A stretch of DNA of 64,000 bases from Azospirillum sp. TSA2s. Lineage in GTDB: Bacteria; Pseudomonadota; Alphaproteobacteria; Azospirillales; Azospirillaceae. The notes below the pieces were generated by a model. That model worked only from the letters and a program-made list of their open reading frames with translations. It was not told the DNA's origin and did no database searches. The translations under genes and the position numbers were made by a program. Where the stretch lies: positions 520,001-584,000 of the forward strand of contig NZ_CP039649.1 in assembly GCF_004923315.1 (NCBI RefSeq), read 5' to 3'. Positions within the stretch are counted from its first letter, which is position 1, and every line of letters begins with the position of its first letter. Below, piece after piece: positions 28,795 through 36,844 of this stretch.

Positions 28795-28953
28795 ATGGAC
28801 CGCAGCACGACGCCGACCCTTTCCGAACTGCTCGAAGATCCGATCGTGATCGCCGTGATGGCGCGCGATGGGATCAGCCCCGACAGCGTCCAGCAGCTCT
28901 TCGAACGCCTCCGCCGGAGCCGACGAGTACAGGAAGAACGGCTCGCCGCCTGA
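28795..28953 (+). CDS. Small protein (52 residues) of unknown function
   Basis: This short gene begins with ATG at 28795, behind a strong ribosome site (GGGAGGG, 4 bases before the ATG). It encodes MDRSTTPTLSELLEDPIVIA through to ERLAA, ending at 28953. The middle, ELLEDPIVIAVMARDGISPD, is a pattern I associate with small conserved proteins of Rhodospirillales, and the C-terminal half is a basic amphipathic helix (VQQLFERLRRSRRVQEE). No signal peptide or cysteine is present. It is a probable real gene by ribosome site, codon use and isolation. Function is unknown. Confidence 0.7.
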   Translation: MDRSTTPTLSELLEDPIVIAVMARDGISPDSVQQLFERLRRSRRVQEERLAA

Positions 28954-29053
28954 CCTGCGGGCACCCTGACCCGAGCGTCGGAGACGCTCCCGGATAGACT
29001 GTGGATAGGCATTGAATAAGGCCCGGTCAGGCCAATCGGCTGGAACACCTCAA

Positions 29054-29090
29054 ACGAAGCGCCGCCTCCCACCGGAGGGCGGCGCTTCGC
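29054..29090 (-). terminator. Terminator after the CheY-like gene
   Basis: On the minus strand the stem AAGCGCCGCCC TCC / GGA GGCGGCGCTT (one bulge, short loop) is followed by CGTTTG. It lies directly past the stop of the CheY-like gene at 29109. Confidence 0.6.
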
Positions 29091-29108
29091 GCTTCGGGGA
29101 AAGGTGCC

Positions 29109-29489
29109 TCACCCCTCCAGAACCTCGCGCACGACCTCCATCACCTCGGCCGGGGTGAAGGGCTTGCGCAGGGTGCGGTGCGCGCCCAGCGCCTCCGCCA
29201 CCGGCAGCACGTCCAGCGAGGCGCGGGCGCCGCCGCCGGAAATCGCGATGATCTTCAGCGCCGGCGCGCCGCGTCGCAACTCCATGATCGTCGCCAGCCC
29301 CTCCTGGTTCGGCATGAAGATGTCGGTGATGACCAGATCGACGGGATGGCCGGCCGGCCGGTCGCGGAACCGCAACATCCCCTCCACCCCGTCGCGGGCG
29401 CCGACCGCCTCATGGCCGGCCATCGTCAGCGTGCGCAGCAGCACCGCGCGGGCCACGTCGTCGTCGTCGATGATCAGCACGCTGGCCAT
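29109..29489 (-). CDS. CheY-like single-domain response regulator
   Basis: This 126-residue receiver domain has no output domain. Features are the acidic pocket SVLIIDDDD near the N-terminus, the phosphoacceptor Asp in VDLVITDIFMPNQ, the Ser/Thr switch in IIAISGGG and the Lys in LRKPFTPAEV. The ATG at 29489 is preferred. It lies 17 bases after the RND pump stop on the same strand and is likely the last gene of the efflux operon. No histidine kinase is nearby, so its partner is unknown. A terminator follows. Confidence 0.88.
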   Translation of the reverse strand: MASVLIIDDDDVARAVLLRTLTMAGHEAVGARDGVEGMLRFRDRPAGHPVDLVITDIFMPNQEGLATIMELRRGAPALKIIAISGGGARASLDVLPVAEALGAHRTLRKPFTPAEVMEVVREVLEG

Positions 29490-29505
29490 GGCGCCGGTCC
29501 CCTCC

Positions 29506-32500
29506 TCACTCCGCCGGATGGGGCACGCCGTGGGCGGCGCCCCCATCGGCGCCCTGCTCCGCAGCCTCGTCCCGCATCGGCTTCTTGCGGGCGAGATAGC
29601 TGTAGACCGTCGGCACGACGAACAGCGTCAGCAGCGTGCCCAGCGTCATGCCGCCGACGATGACGGCGCCGATGGCCTGCCGGCTTTCGGCACCCGCCCC
29701 CTTGGCGTAGGCCAGCGGCACCGCGCCCAGCACCATGGCGCCGGTGGTCATCAGGATCGGGCGCAGGCGCAGAACGGCGGCTTCCTCCACCGCCTTGCGG
29801 ATGTCGGTCCCGGCGCGCTGGAGCTGGTTGGCGAACTCCACGATCAGGATGCCGTGCTTGGTGATGAGGCCGACCAGGGTGACGAGACCGATCTGGCTGT
29901 AGACGTTCATCGTCCCGCCGCTCATCTGCAGGGCGGCCAGCGCGCCGGTCATCGACAGCGGCACCGTCAGCATGATGACGAAGGGGTCGATGAAGCTCTC
30001 GAACTGCGCCGCCAGCACCAGATAGATGAAGGCCAGCGCCAGCACGAAGACGAAATAGAGCCCGGTCGCCGATTCGCGGAACTCGCGGCTCTGCCCGGCA
30101 TAGTCGGTCTGGGCGGTCGCCGGCAGCACCTTGTTCGCCGCCGCCTGCATCACCGCCAGCGCCTCGCCCAGCGAGGTTCCCGGCGCCAGCGTCGCGGTGA
30201 TGGTGGCGGAGCGCAGCTTGTTGAAGTGGTTCAGCTCCTTCGGCGCCACCCGCTCCTCGACCTTCACCAGATTGGCGAGCGAGATCATCTGCCCCGGCCC
30301 ACCCGTAGCCGAGGTGCCGCCGCGCACATAGATGCCGGCGATGTCGTCCGGATTCCGGCGGTCGACATTGGCGACCTGGACGATCACGTCATACTGCTTG
30401 CCGTCCTTCTTGAAGCGCGTGACCTGCCGTCCGCCCAACAGCGTTTCCAGGGTGCGGCCGACGGTGTCGACATCCACCCCCAGATCGGCCGACTTGTCGC
30501 GATCCAGCGACACCCGCAATTCCGGCTTGTTCAGCTTCAGGTCGGTGTCGATGTTGATCAGGCCGGGGAAGTTGCGCGCCTCCGCCATCATGGCGTTGAC
30601 CATCGTCTGCAGTTCCTCGAAGGGCAGCGAGGTCTGGATGACGAAATTGACCGGCTTGTCGATCGGGCTCTGCCCCAGCGACGGCGGGTTGGTGACGAAG
30701 CCCAGGATGCCGGGGATGCCGAACATCTTGGGGAACAGCTGGGCGGTGATCGCCTGCTGCTTCACGTCGCGCTGGTCCCAGTCGATCAGGCGGACGAAGG
30801 CGATGCCCTGGTTCACCACGGGGAAGCCGACGACGACGAAGAACTTCTCCAACACCGGGATCTGGCGGAACAGCGCCTCCATCCGCTGGGCGTAGCCCAT
30901 GGTGTAGTCGAGCGTCGAGCCTTCCGGCGCGATGGCGATGCCGACGATGGTGCCGCGGTCCTCGACCGGTGCCAGTTCCGATTTCAGCCCGGTGAACAGC
31001 ACATAGCTGGCCGCCGCCACGCCCAGCCCGATCAGCAGCACCAGCGGCCGGGCCCGCAGGGACAGGCGCAGCAGCCCTCGGTAGCCGTTGGTCATCCCCT
31101 CCAGGAACCGCTCGATGGCGCGGTAGAGCAGACCGTGCTTGGTCTCGTGCTTCAGCAGCTTGGAGCACATCATCGGCGACAGCGTCAGCGCGACGAAGCC
31201 CGACACGATCACCGCGCCGGCCAGCGTCAGCGCGAATTCGGTGAACAGCCGCCCGGTGCGCCCCGTCATGAAACCGATGGGCGCGTACACGGCCGCCAGC
31301 GTGATGGTCATGGCGATGACGGCAAAACCGATCTCGCGCGATCCCTTCAGCGCCGCCTGGAACGGGTTCATCCCCTCTTCCACGTAACGGAAGATGTTCT
31401 CCAGCATGACGATGGCGTCGTCGACGACGAGACCGATGGCCAGCACCATCGACAGCAGGGTCAGCGTGTTGATGGAGAAGCCGAAGGCGTACATCAGGGC
31501 GAAGCCGCCGATCAGCGACACCGGGATGGTCACCAGCGGCACCAGCGTCGCCCGCAGCGAGCGCAGAAAGAAGAAGATCACCAGCACGACCAGGATGATC
31601 GCTTCGAAGATCGTGTGGAACACCGCATCGATCGACTTGGCAATGAAGACCGAACTGTCATAGGCGACATCCACCCCCATGCCCTCCGGCAGGGCGGCGG
31701 TGATCTTCGGCAGCGCCTCGTTGACCGCCTTCGACACGTCCAGCGGGTTGGCGGTGGATTGCTTCACCACGCCGATGGCGACGGCGCCGCGGCCGTTGAA
31801 GCGGGCGCTGACCCGCTCGTCCAGCGCGCCCAGCTCCGCCCGGCCGATGTCGCGCAGCCGGACCAGATAGCCCGCATCGTCGCGCAGGATGATGTTCTCG
31901 AACTCGGCCGGACTACGCAGGTCGGTTTCCGAGACCACGGTGAACTCGCGCGCCACGCTTTCGACGCGCCCCGCCGGGATCTCGACATTCTGCCGGCGCA
32001 GCGCGTTCTCGACATCCTGCGGCGTCACCCTGTAGGCCGCCATCCGCTGCGGGTCCAGCCATAGCCGCATGGCGAAACGGCGTTCGCCGAAGATGCGCAC
32101 CTGCGCCACGCCGGGCAGGTTCTGCAACCGGTCCTTGACGTAGCGGTCTGCGAAGTCGGTCACCTCCAGCGGTGAATGCCGGTCGGAGGAGAAGGCGAGA
32201 TAGATGATCGGCTGGGCGTCGGCCTCGACCTTCGCGATCACCGGTTCGTCGATCTCGCTGGGAAGCTGGGCGCGGACGCGGCCCACCCGGTCGCGCACGT
32301 CGCTGGCGGCGACATCGACATTGCGGTCCAGCCGGAAGCGCAGGGTGATCTGCGACTTCTCCGCCCGGCTGATCGAGGACATCACGTCGATGCCCTCGAT
32401 GCCGGCCAGGCTGTCCTCCAGCGTCTGCGTCACCTGACTTTCGATGATCTGGGCCGAGGCGCCCTTGTAGGTCGTCTCCACCGTGACGACCGGCTCGTCG

Positions 32501-32619
32501 ATCTTGGGATATTCGCGCACCGACAGGCGCTGGTACGACACGATGCCGATCAGCATCAGGGCGAGGCTCATCACCGTCGCCAGGACGGGACGGCGAACCG
32601 AAATCTCGGACAGGATCAT
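29506..32619 (-). CDS. RND efflux pump inner-membrane transporter
   Basis: This is a proton-driven multidrug exporter of the AcrB/MexB-like HAE1 family, 1,037 residues long. It starts MILSEISVRRPVLATVMSLA, typical of the MdtB/MexK-type branch. The transmembrane relay is visible as Asp-Asp in GLVVDDAIVMLEN and Lys in LVGLITKHGILIVEF. Two large periplasmic loops and twelve membrane helices are present. It lies 4 bases after its membrane-fusion partner and before a CheY-like gene. No outer-membrane channel gene is present here. Substrate range cannot be predicted. Confidence 0.95.
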   Translation of the reverse strand: MILSEISVRRPVLATVMSLALMLIGIVSYQRLSVREYPKIDEPVVTVETTYKGASAQIIESQVTQTLEDSLAGIEGIDVMSSISRAEKSQITLRFRLDRNVDVAASDVRDRVGRVRAQLPSEIDEPVIAKVEADAQPIIYLAFSSDRHSPLEVTDFADRYVKDRLQNLPGVAQVRIFGERRFAMRLWLDPQRMAAYRVTPQDVENALRRQNVEIPAGRVESVAREFTVVSETDLRSPAEFENIILRDDAGYLVRLRDIGRAELGALDERVSARFNGRGAVAIGVVKQSTANPLDVSKAVNEALPKITAALPEGMGVDVAYDSSVFIAKSIDAVFHTIFEAIILVVLVIFFFLRSLRATLVPLVTIPVSLIGGFALMYAFGFSINTLTLLSMVLAIGLVVDDAIVMLENIFRYVEEGMNPFQAALKGSREIGFAVIAMTITLAAVYAPIGFMTGRTGRLFTEFALTLAGAVIVSGFVALTLSPMMCSKLLKHETKHGLLYRAIERFLEGMTNGYRGLLRLSLRARPLVLLIGLGVAAASYVLFTGLKSELAPVEDRGTIVGIAIAPEGSTLDYTMGYAQRMEALFRQIPVLEKFFVVVGFPVVNQGIAFVRLIDWDQRDVKQQAITAQLFPKMFGIPGILGFVTNPPSLGQSPIDKPVNFVIQTSLPFEELQTMVNAMMAEARNFPGLINIDTDLKLNKPELRVSLDRDKSADLGVDVDTVGRTLETLLGGRQVTRFKKDGKQYDVIVQVANVDRRNPDDIAGIYVRGGTSATGGPGQMISLANLVKVEERVAPKELNHFNKLRSATITATLAPGTSLGEALAVMQAAANKVLPATAQTDYAGQSREFRESATGLYFVFVLALAFIYLVLAAQFESFIDPFVIMLTVPLSMTGALAALQMSGGTMNVYSQIGLVTLVGLITKHGILIVEFANQLQRAGTDIRKAVEEAAVLRLRPILMTTGAMVLGAVPLAYAKGAGAESRQAIGAVIVGGMTLGTLLTLFVVPTVYSYLARKKPMRDEAAEQGADGGAAHGVPHPAE

Positions 32620-32623
32620 CGTC

Positions 32624-33778
32624 TCAGCTCCCGGCCGGCTTGTTCGGAACCACCGCCACCGGCGCGCCGTCGCGGATCTTCAGCTGGCCGGCGGTGACCA
32701 CCATGTCGCCGGGGGCGAGACCCTTGGAAATCTCCACCTCCGCATTGCGGCGTTCGCCCAGCGTGACGCGGGTCTGCGCCACCTTGCCGTCCACCACCTT
32801 GAAGACATACTGGTCCTTGCCGAAGGCGACGATGGCCTGTTCCGGCACCAGCACCGCGTCGGGCACCGTGGTCAGCGTCAACGACACGCGCGCGAACAGG
32901 CCGGGGCGCAGCGAACCGTCCGGGTTGGGCACGCGGGCGCGGATCGCCAGCGCGCGGCCGTTCACGTCCACCAGCGGGTCGATGGCATAGACGGTGCCGT
33001 CGAAGCTGCGTCCGCCGAAGGCATCCACCGCCACCTTCACCGTCTGCCCGACCTTCACCGCCGGCAAGAACATCTCCGGCACGCGGAAGTCCAGCTTCAG
33101 CGTGTCGATGTCCTCCAGGTTTACGATGTCCTTGCCGGCCTGGACGAAATCGCCGACCGACACCTTGCGCAGGCCCAGCACGCCGTCGAAGGGCGCGGTG
33201 ATGACCTGCTTGTCGAGCTGCGCCTTGGCCAGCTGCACCGCCGCCTCGTCGGCCAGCAGCTTGGCGGAGGCCTGTTCGCGGTTGCGCAGGGGACCGGAGT
33301 TCTGGCGCACCAGCTGGTCGGCGCGCGACAGCTCGGCGCGGGAAAAGGCGATGCTCGCCTGCGCCTGGGCCAGCGTGGCGCGGGCGATGGCGTCGTCCAG
33401 CCGGACCAGCACGGTGCCCTTGGCGACGCGCTGCCCCTCCTTGAAGGCGACCTCGCTGATGCGGCCGGCGATCTCCGGCCGGATCACCACCGATTCGTTG
33501 GACAGCAGCGACCCGACGGCGGTCACCGTCCGCTCCACCACCCCGACGCGGACCGGAACGGCCTCCACCGGCATCGGCGGCGCGCCGCCCGGCGGCTTGG
33601 CGCCACCCGAGGCTCCCCCCGAGGCGCCTCCGGGAGCGGGTGCACCGCCGGACACGGCACCGGTCACCATCGCGGTCAGCCCGGCGACGGTCCCGCCCTG
33701 CTTCACGAAATACCAGTAGGCCCCGCCGGCGAGAGCCGCCAGGACGAGAAGTGCAGCGATGCGAAGCGTGTGGCGCAT
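32624..33778 (-). CDS. RND efflux membrane-fusion protein
   Basis: This 384-residue periplasmic adaptor of the HlyD/AcrA family links the pump to an outer-membrane channel. It has an N-terminal membrane anchor (LRIAALLVLAALAGGAYWYF), then a glycine/alanine/proline-rich stretch. The biotinyl-lipoyl halves (VAFKEGQRVAKGTVLVRLDDA and ITAPFDGVLGLRKVSVGDFV) flank a coiled-coil hairpin, and a beta-barrel region with KVGQTVKVAVDAF follows. It is the first gene of the operon. A palindromic operator lies 61-82 bases upstream of its ATG. Confidence 0.94.
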   Translation of the reverse strand: MRHTLRIAALLVLAALAGGAYWYFVKQGGTVAGLTAMVTGAVSGGAPAPGGASGGASGGAKPPGGAPPMPVEAVPVRVGVVERTVTAVGSLLSNESVVIRPEIAGRISEVAFKEGQRVAKGTVLVRLDDAIARATLAQAQASIAFSRAELSRADQLVRQNSGPLRNREQASAKLLADEAAVQLAKAQLDKQVITAPFDGVLGLRKVSVGDFVQAGKDIVNLEDIDTLKLDFRVPEMFLPAVKVGQTVKVAVDAFGGRSFDGTVYAIDPLVDVNGRALAIRARVPNPDGSLRPGLFARVSLTLTTVPDAVLVPEQAIVAFGKDQYVFKVVDGKVAQTRVTLGERRNAEVEISKGLAPGDMVVTAGQLKIRDGAPVAVVPNKPAGS

Positions 33779-33838
33779 GGAACCGGAATCCGGACGGGTT
33801 TCACCTTGCTGCAGCGCAACCGAAAAGGGCGCCGGGCA

Positions 33839-33860
33839 AACTGAACTATATCGTTCAGTT
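33839..33860. promoter_or_regulatory. Palindromic operator (TetR-type) of the RND operon
   Basis: This is a perfect 22-bp palindrome: AACTGAAC, spacer TATATC, GTTCAGTT. On the minus strand the centre holds TATAGT, a plausible -10 box. It is located 61-82 bases ahead of the membrane-fusion gene. Half-site spacing and sequence resemble operators bound by TetR/AcrR-family repressors of RND pumps. No TetR gene lies in the window. Confidence 0.7.
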
Positions 33861-33881
33861 CACATCCGGAGTCGAGAAGGT

Positions 33882-34229
33882 TCAGCGATCAGAACCGTCC
33901 GCCGGTCCGTTTGTGACGGCCACGTCCTGAGGCCCACCGCTCTCCAGCCGGCCGGCCCGCATCGGAACCGTCCGGCCGCCGCACAGCGTCACCCACAGAT
34001 CGGCGGGATCGCCGGCCGTTACCGGTTGGTCGCCGTCCATCCGGCGGACTTCTCCGCCCTCCAGATCGAGCCCCGGCGCGCAGCAGGGCGACTCGCCGGC
34101 CGCCACCAACGCGCGGACGCGGCCATTCTCGATCCGGATGTCACGAAATCCGTCATGGACCCGCGCGTTCTTCAGCCAGAACTTCCCATTGGCGGGAATG
34201 CGGGCGAGGCAGCAGGTCGGGGCGTTCAT
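33882..34229 (-). CDS. Small protein resembling amidohydrolase composite domain without barrel
   Basis: This 115-residue protein is not clearly recognised. Its first part, KFWLKNARVHDGFRDIRIE then NGRVRALV, looks like the N-terminal beta sandwich of cytosine-deaminase-type amidohydrolases. The later part, VTAGDPADLWVTLCGGRTV, looks like their C-terminal strands. The metal-binding barrel that should lie between is missing, so it may be a deletion remnant or a stand-alone domain. It has two Cys pairs (TCCLA and SPCCAPG). It lies between the GT2 gene and the RND operon, on their strand. Confidence 0.55.
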   Translation of the reverse strand: MNAPTCCLARIPANGKFWLKNARVHDGFRDIRIENGRVRALVAAGESPCCAPGLDLEGGEVRRMDGDQPVTAGDPADLWVTLCGGRTVPMRAGRLESGGPQDVAVTNGPADGSDR

Positions 34230-34288
34230 GGAATTTACCCGTGTCCGGTCCGGCTATGTGCGACGCACCAAAGCTGACACAAAATGGT

Positions 34289-34327
34289 AAAGCAAAGCCA
34301 GCGGGAGCTTGGCCTTTACGGGTTTAC
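34289..34327 (-). terminator. Possible terminator of the glycosyltransferase gene
   Basis: The outer arms GGTAAA and TTTACC enclose an imperfect inner stem (GCCAGC / GCTTGGC). The structure overlaps the end of the glycosyltransferase gene. There is no long T tract, so this is tentative. Confidence 0.4.
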
Positions 34328-35199
34328 CCCTCCCCCAGCGCCAGGAACTCCTGGAAATTGGCGCAGCGGCCGGCCTTGAAGGCGGCCTCATAGGCGGCGT
34401 TGCGGGCGCGCTTGGCGGCGATGGCTTGCGTGAACCGATGGCGAAGCCCGTCGTCGCGAATGCCCAGCCCGTCGCCGGCCAGCCGGTCCAGCACATGGCG
34501 GTAACAGCGCTCCGCCCGCTCGCCGCTGTCGGCGGAGAAGGTGATGGAGCCGGCGCGCTGGCGATATTCATAGAAGGGCGTCGCCACCAGCGGCACCGGG
34601 CCGGTGGCGTCGAGCACCCGGACATTGAAGACCACGTCGTCGCAGAAATTCACGTCCTCGTCCCAGCCCGGCACCAGAGCGCGCCGCACCACCGGAAACA
34701 TCGGCACGGAGGTCGCCACGAATCCCTCGCCGTCCAGCAGCGCCGGGGCCTGCCGCTCCTCATACAGGTGCAGCAGCGGCGAATCGTCCTCGTCGCGCAC
34801 CACGGCGACATTGTCGAAGGCCGCACCATGGGCCAGCGCCAGCGGAGCCAGCGCGGACAGCCGGCCGGGGCGGAAGCGGTCGTCGGCGTCCAGCGGCGCC
34901 ACCAGCGCCAGCCGCGCAGCATCCAGCCCGGCATTGCGTGCGGCGGGCGCCCCGGCCCCCACCCGGCCGGTGCTTGCGAAGACCAGCCGCGGGTCGTCGA
35001 TTCCGGCGGCCTGCAGCGTCGGGCGGTAATCGGTGCCGTCGTCGCTGACGATCACCGCCTCCCACTTCGTCCATTCCTGGTCCAACAAGCTTTGCACCGC
35101 CCGGACGATGGTGCCGTGGGCGCGGTGGGCTGCGATGATGACCGATACGCCCGCCGACCTATCGTCGCAGGCACCCTGCCCCATTCCGGTCCCGGCCAT
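34324..35199 (-). CDS. Family 2 glycosyltransferase
   Basis: This GT-A fold glycosyltransferase has 291 residues. The nucleotide-sugar site begins VSVIIAAHRAHGTIVRAVQS, with Asp-Asp in VIVSDDGTD. The metal-binding DxD is in PLDADDRFRPGRL. Later segments with acidic residues (EDVNFCDDVVFNVRVLD) match the catalytic region of GT2 enzymes. There is no membrane helix, so it is cytosolic. The donor and acceptor are unknown. It is alone on its strand, with no polysaccharide cluster beside it. The region ahead (35200-35622) carries an inverted repeat. Confidence 0.85.
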   Translation of the reverse strand: MAGTGMGQGACDDRSAGVSVIIAAHRAHGTIVRAVQSLLDQEWTKWEAVIVSDDGTDYRPTLQAAGIDDPRLVFASTGRVGAGAPAARNAGLDAARLALVAPLDADDRFRPGRLSALAPLALAHGAAFDNVAVVRDEDDSPLLHLYEERQAPALLDGEGFVATSVPMFPVVRRALVPGWDEDVNFCDDVVFNVRVLDATGPVPLVATPFYEYRQRAGSITFSADSGERAERCYRHVLDRLAGDGLGIRDDGLRHRFTQAIAAKRARNAAYEAAFKAGRCANFQEFLALGEG

Positions 35200-35622
35200 T
35201 CCGTCGCATCCCAGTTCAATTTGCGGGCGGAGTTTGGCCGCGTCGGGCGAACGGCGTCAATGGCGTGCCACCGGTTTTCCGCCGCCCCTTACCCGTGCCG
35301 CCGCCTCGTGGTAGGAAAGACCATCGTGCCGCGCCAACCGGGCCGCGCCAACTGGAAGGACACCCGCGTGTTCGGTGAATGGAACAGTGGAACATCCCCG
35401 GAAAACTGTTTCACGCTGTTCCAAACGTTCCATTCGGCCCCACCCCCACCCATGGCCCTACCCATCGATTTTGGCCGGCCGGACGTTGAACATGAAGGCC
35501 GGACGGGCTATGTGGTGAAGCAGGCAAGGCGCATGCGGCAGCGGGACGGCAGCCGGGGGATTTCTCCGGCGGCGCATCCCGGTCCCGATACCCCGCTTCC
35601 GATACCAGGGAGAAGAACATCA
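35200..35622. other. Divergent intergenic region between GT2 and clpP
   Basis: No gene is convincing in this 423-base region. Its main feature is the inverted repeat at 35377-35435. The frame of clpP stays open through it, but starts there lack ribosome sites and family similarity. Confidence 0.7.
35377..35435. repeat. Inverted repeat of paired GGAAC boxes upstream of clpP
   Basis: The left arm GAATGGAACAGTGGAACA (35377-35394) and right arm TGTTCCAAACGTTCCATTC (35417-35435) pair over 9 and 6 bases, with unpaired AGT against AAAC. Each arm holds two GGAAC (or GTTCC) boxes. It could be a hairpin or a double operator. It lies about 190 bases before clpP and 180 before the divergent glycosyltransferase gene. 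Confidence 0.7.
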
Positions 35623-36249
35623 ATGGCGCAGGTCGGATACACCCGGTTCGACGACGAACCTGAAAAGGAACCGGACGAGAAGTCGAAGGAAAGCGCCCAG
35701 CCGCAGTTCGCCGCCGTGCAGCAGAGCCTGTTCAAGGCGCGTACGGTCCTGATCTTCGGCCAGATCGACATGAAGCTGGCGCAGGTCGTGTCGGCCCAGC
35801 TGCTGGCGCTCGCGCATGAGAACGACGACGACATCACCGTCGTGGTCAACTCGCCGGGCGGCCATGTCGAGGCGGGCGACACCATCCACGACATGATCCG
35901 CTTCATCAAGCCGCGGGTGAAGATGCTGGGCACGGGCTGGGTCGCCAGCGCCGGCTGCCACATCTATCTGGCGGCGAAGAAGGAAGACCGTTTCTGCCTG
36001 CCCAACACCCGCTTCCTGATCCACCAGCCGCTGGGCGGAACGGGCGGCCGGGCGACGGACATCGCCATCGAGGCGAAGGAAATCATCCGCATGCGCGAGC
36101 GTCTGAACCAGATCATCGCGCGTGAGACCGGGCAGCCGTACGAAAAGGTCGCCAAGGACACCGACCGCAACTACTGGATGCTCGCCGAAGAGGCGAAGGA
36201 CTACGGCATCGTCAGCCACGTCATCAACACGATGGACGAGCTGAAGTAA
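35623..36249 (+). CDS. Atypical Clp protease proteolytic subunit (ClpP-like)
   Basis: This 208-residue ClpP homologue has the serine context WVASAGCHIYLA (Ser109) and His134 in FLIHQPLGG. The catalytic Asp position, aligned through KDTDRNYW, is Asn183. A Ser-His-Asn triad is known in Listeria ClpP1. The N-terminal residues 10-25 are highly charged (DDEPEKEPDEKSKE). The oligomer-forming ATDIAIEAKEIIRMRERLN helix is intact. The ATG at 35623 is followed by typical sequence; the long upstream frame is not coding. It stands alone without clpX or tig, so it is a secondary ClpP. A perfect terminator follows. Confidence 0.88.
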   Translation: MAQVGYTRFDDEPEKEPDEKSKESAQPQFAAVQQSLFKARTVLIFGQIDMKLAQVVSAQLLALAHENDDDITVVVNSPGGHVEAGDTIHDMIRFIKPRVKMLGTGWVASAGCHIYLAAKKEDRFCLPNTRFLIHQPLGGTGGRATDIAIEAKEIIRMRERLNQIIARETGQPYEKVAKDTDRNYWMLAEEAKDYGIVSHVINTMDELK

Positions 36250-36264
36250 CGGTTCCACGGTAGA

Positions 36265-36316
36265 CCAAAGAAATTGGGCCTTTCTCCAAATGGGAGGAAG
36301 GCCCAATTTCTTTTGG
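36265..36316 (+). terminator. Intrinsic terminator of clpP-like gene
   Basis: A perfect 16-bp stem AAAGAAATTGGGCCTT / AAGGCCCAATTTCTTT encloses a 15-nt loop that itself pairs (CTCC/GGAG). It is followed by TTTTGG and begins 16 bases past the stop. The arm is longer than most terminators. Confidence 0.85.
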
Positions 36317-36386
36317 GGAACAGGAAACCCATCGGCCGGCAGGGGTGTTGATCCGCCACAACATCCCAATAAGATGGAGCCAACCG

Positions 36387-36827
36387 ATGAAACGCTATCT
36401 TGTCCTGGGCTGCACTGCCGCGCTTCTCGCCGCCACGCCGGCCATGGCCGCGTCTTCGGACAACAGCGTGACCAAGTCCAACAATCCCACCGTCGCAGCG
36501 GTCGACGACAGCGCCGACCCGGCGCTGATGAAGATGCATGTCGACCAGCTGAAGGGTAAGGACATCTATGGCGCCAAGGGCGAGAACATGGCGGAGATCG
36601 AAGACGTCGTCCGCTACAACAACAAGCTCTATGCCGTGATCGACGTCGACCACACCGTCGACGTCAGCGACAAGGACGTCGTGCTGCCGCTGAACAAGCT
36701 GCACATGAAGGGCGACAAGATCACCCTCGACATGACCGAGCAGCAGCTCCAGGGCCTGGAGAAGTGGCAGAAGGGCCGCTATGAGACCGTGAAGGGCAAG
36801 GGTCCGCTGAGCGAGCTGTCCCACTAA
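36387..36827 (+). CDS. Secreted PRC-barrel domain protein
   Basis: This 146-residue periplasmic protein has a signal peptide MKRYLVLGCTAALLAATPAMA cleaved before ASSDN. The mature part carries a PRC-barrel-like beta core: LKGKDIYGAKGENMAEIEDV, YAVIDVDHTVDVSDKDVVLP and LNKLHMKGDKITLDMTEQQL. PRC-barrel proteins of this secreted type are common in alphaproteobacteria, and their ligands are mostly unknown. The ATG at 36387 has GGAG 9 bases upstream; an in-frame ATG at 36345 is rejected. Isolated gene with its own terminator. Confidence 0.88.
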   Translation: MKRYLVLGCTAALLAATPAMAASSDNSVTKSNNPTVAAVDDSADPALMKMHVDQLKGKDIYGAKGENMAEIEDVVRYNNKLYAVIDVDHTVDVSDKDVVLPLNKLHMKGDKITLDMTEQQLQGLEKWQKGRYETVKGKGPLSELSH

Positions 36828-36844
36828 GACCGCGCACTAAAAAA

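Noticed and set aside
29104..32064. Long plus-strand open frame opposite the first RND pump
   Set aside because: It is an antisense shadow. Composition is biased, no motif is present, and the opposite strand is clearly coding.
35377..35435. The clpP upstream inverted repeat as an EcfG promoter
   Set aside because: The GGAAC boxes are not followed at the right distance by CGTT, and the symmetric layout suits an operator or hairpin better.
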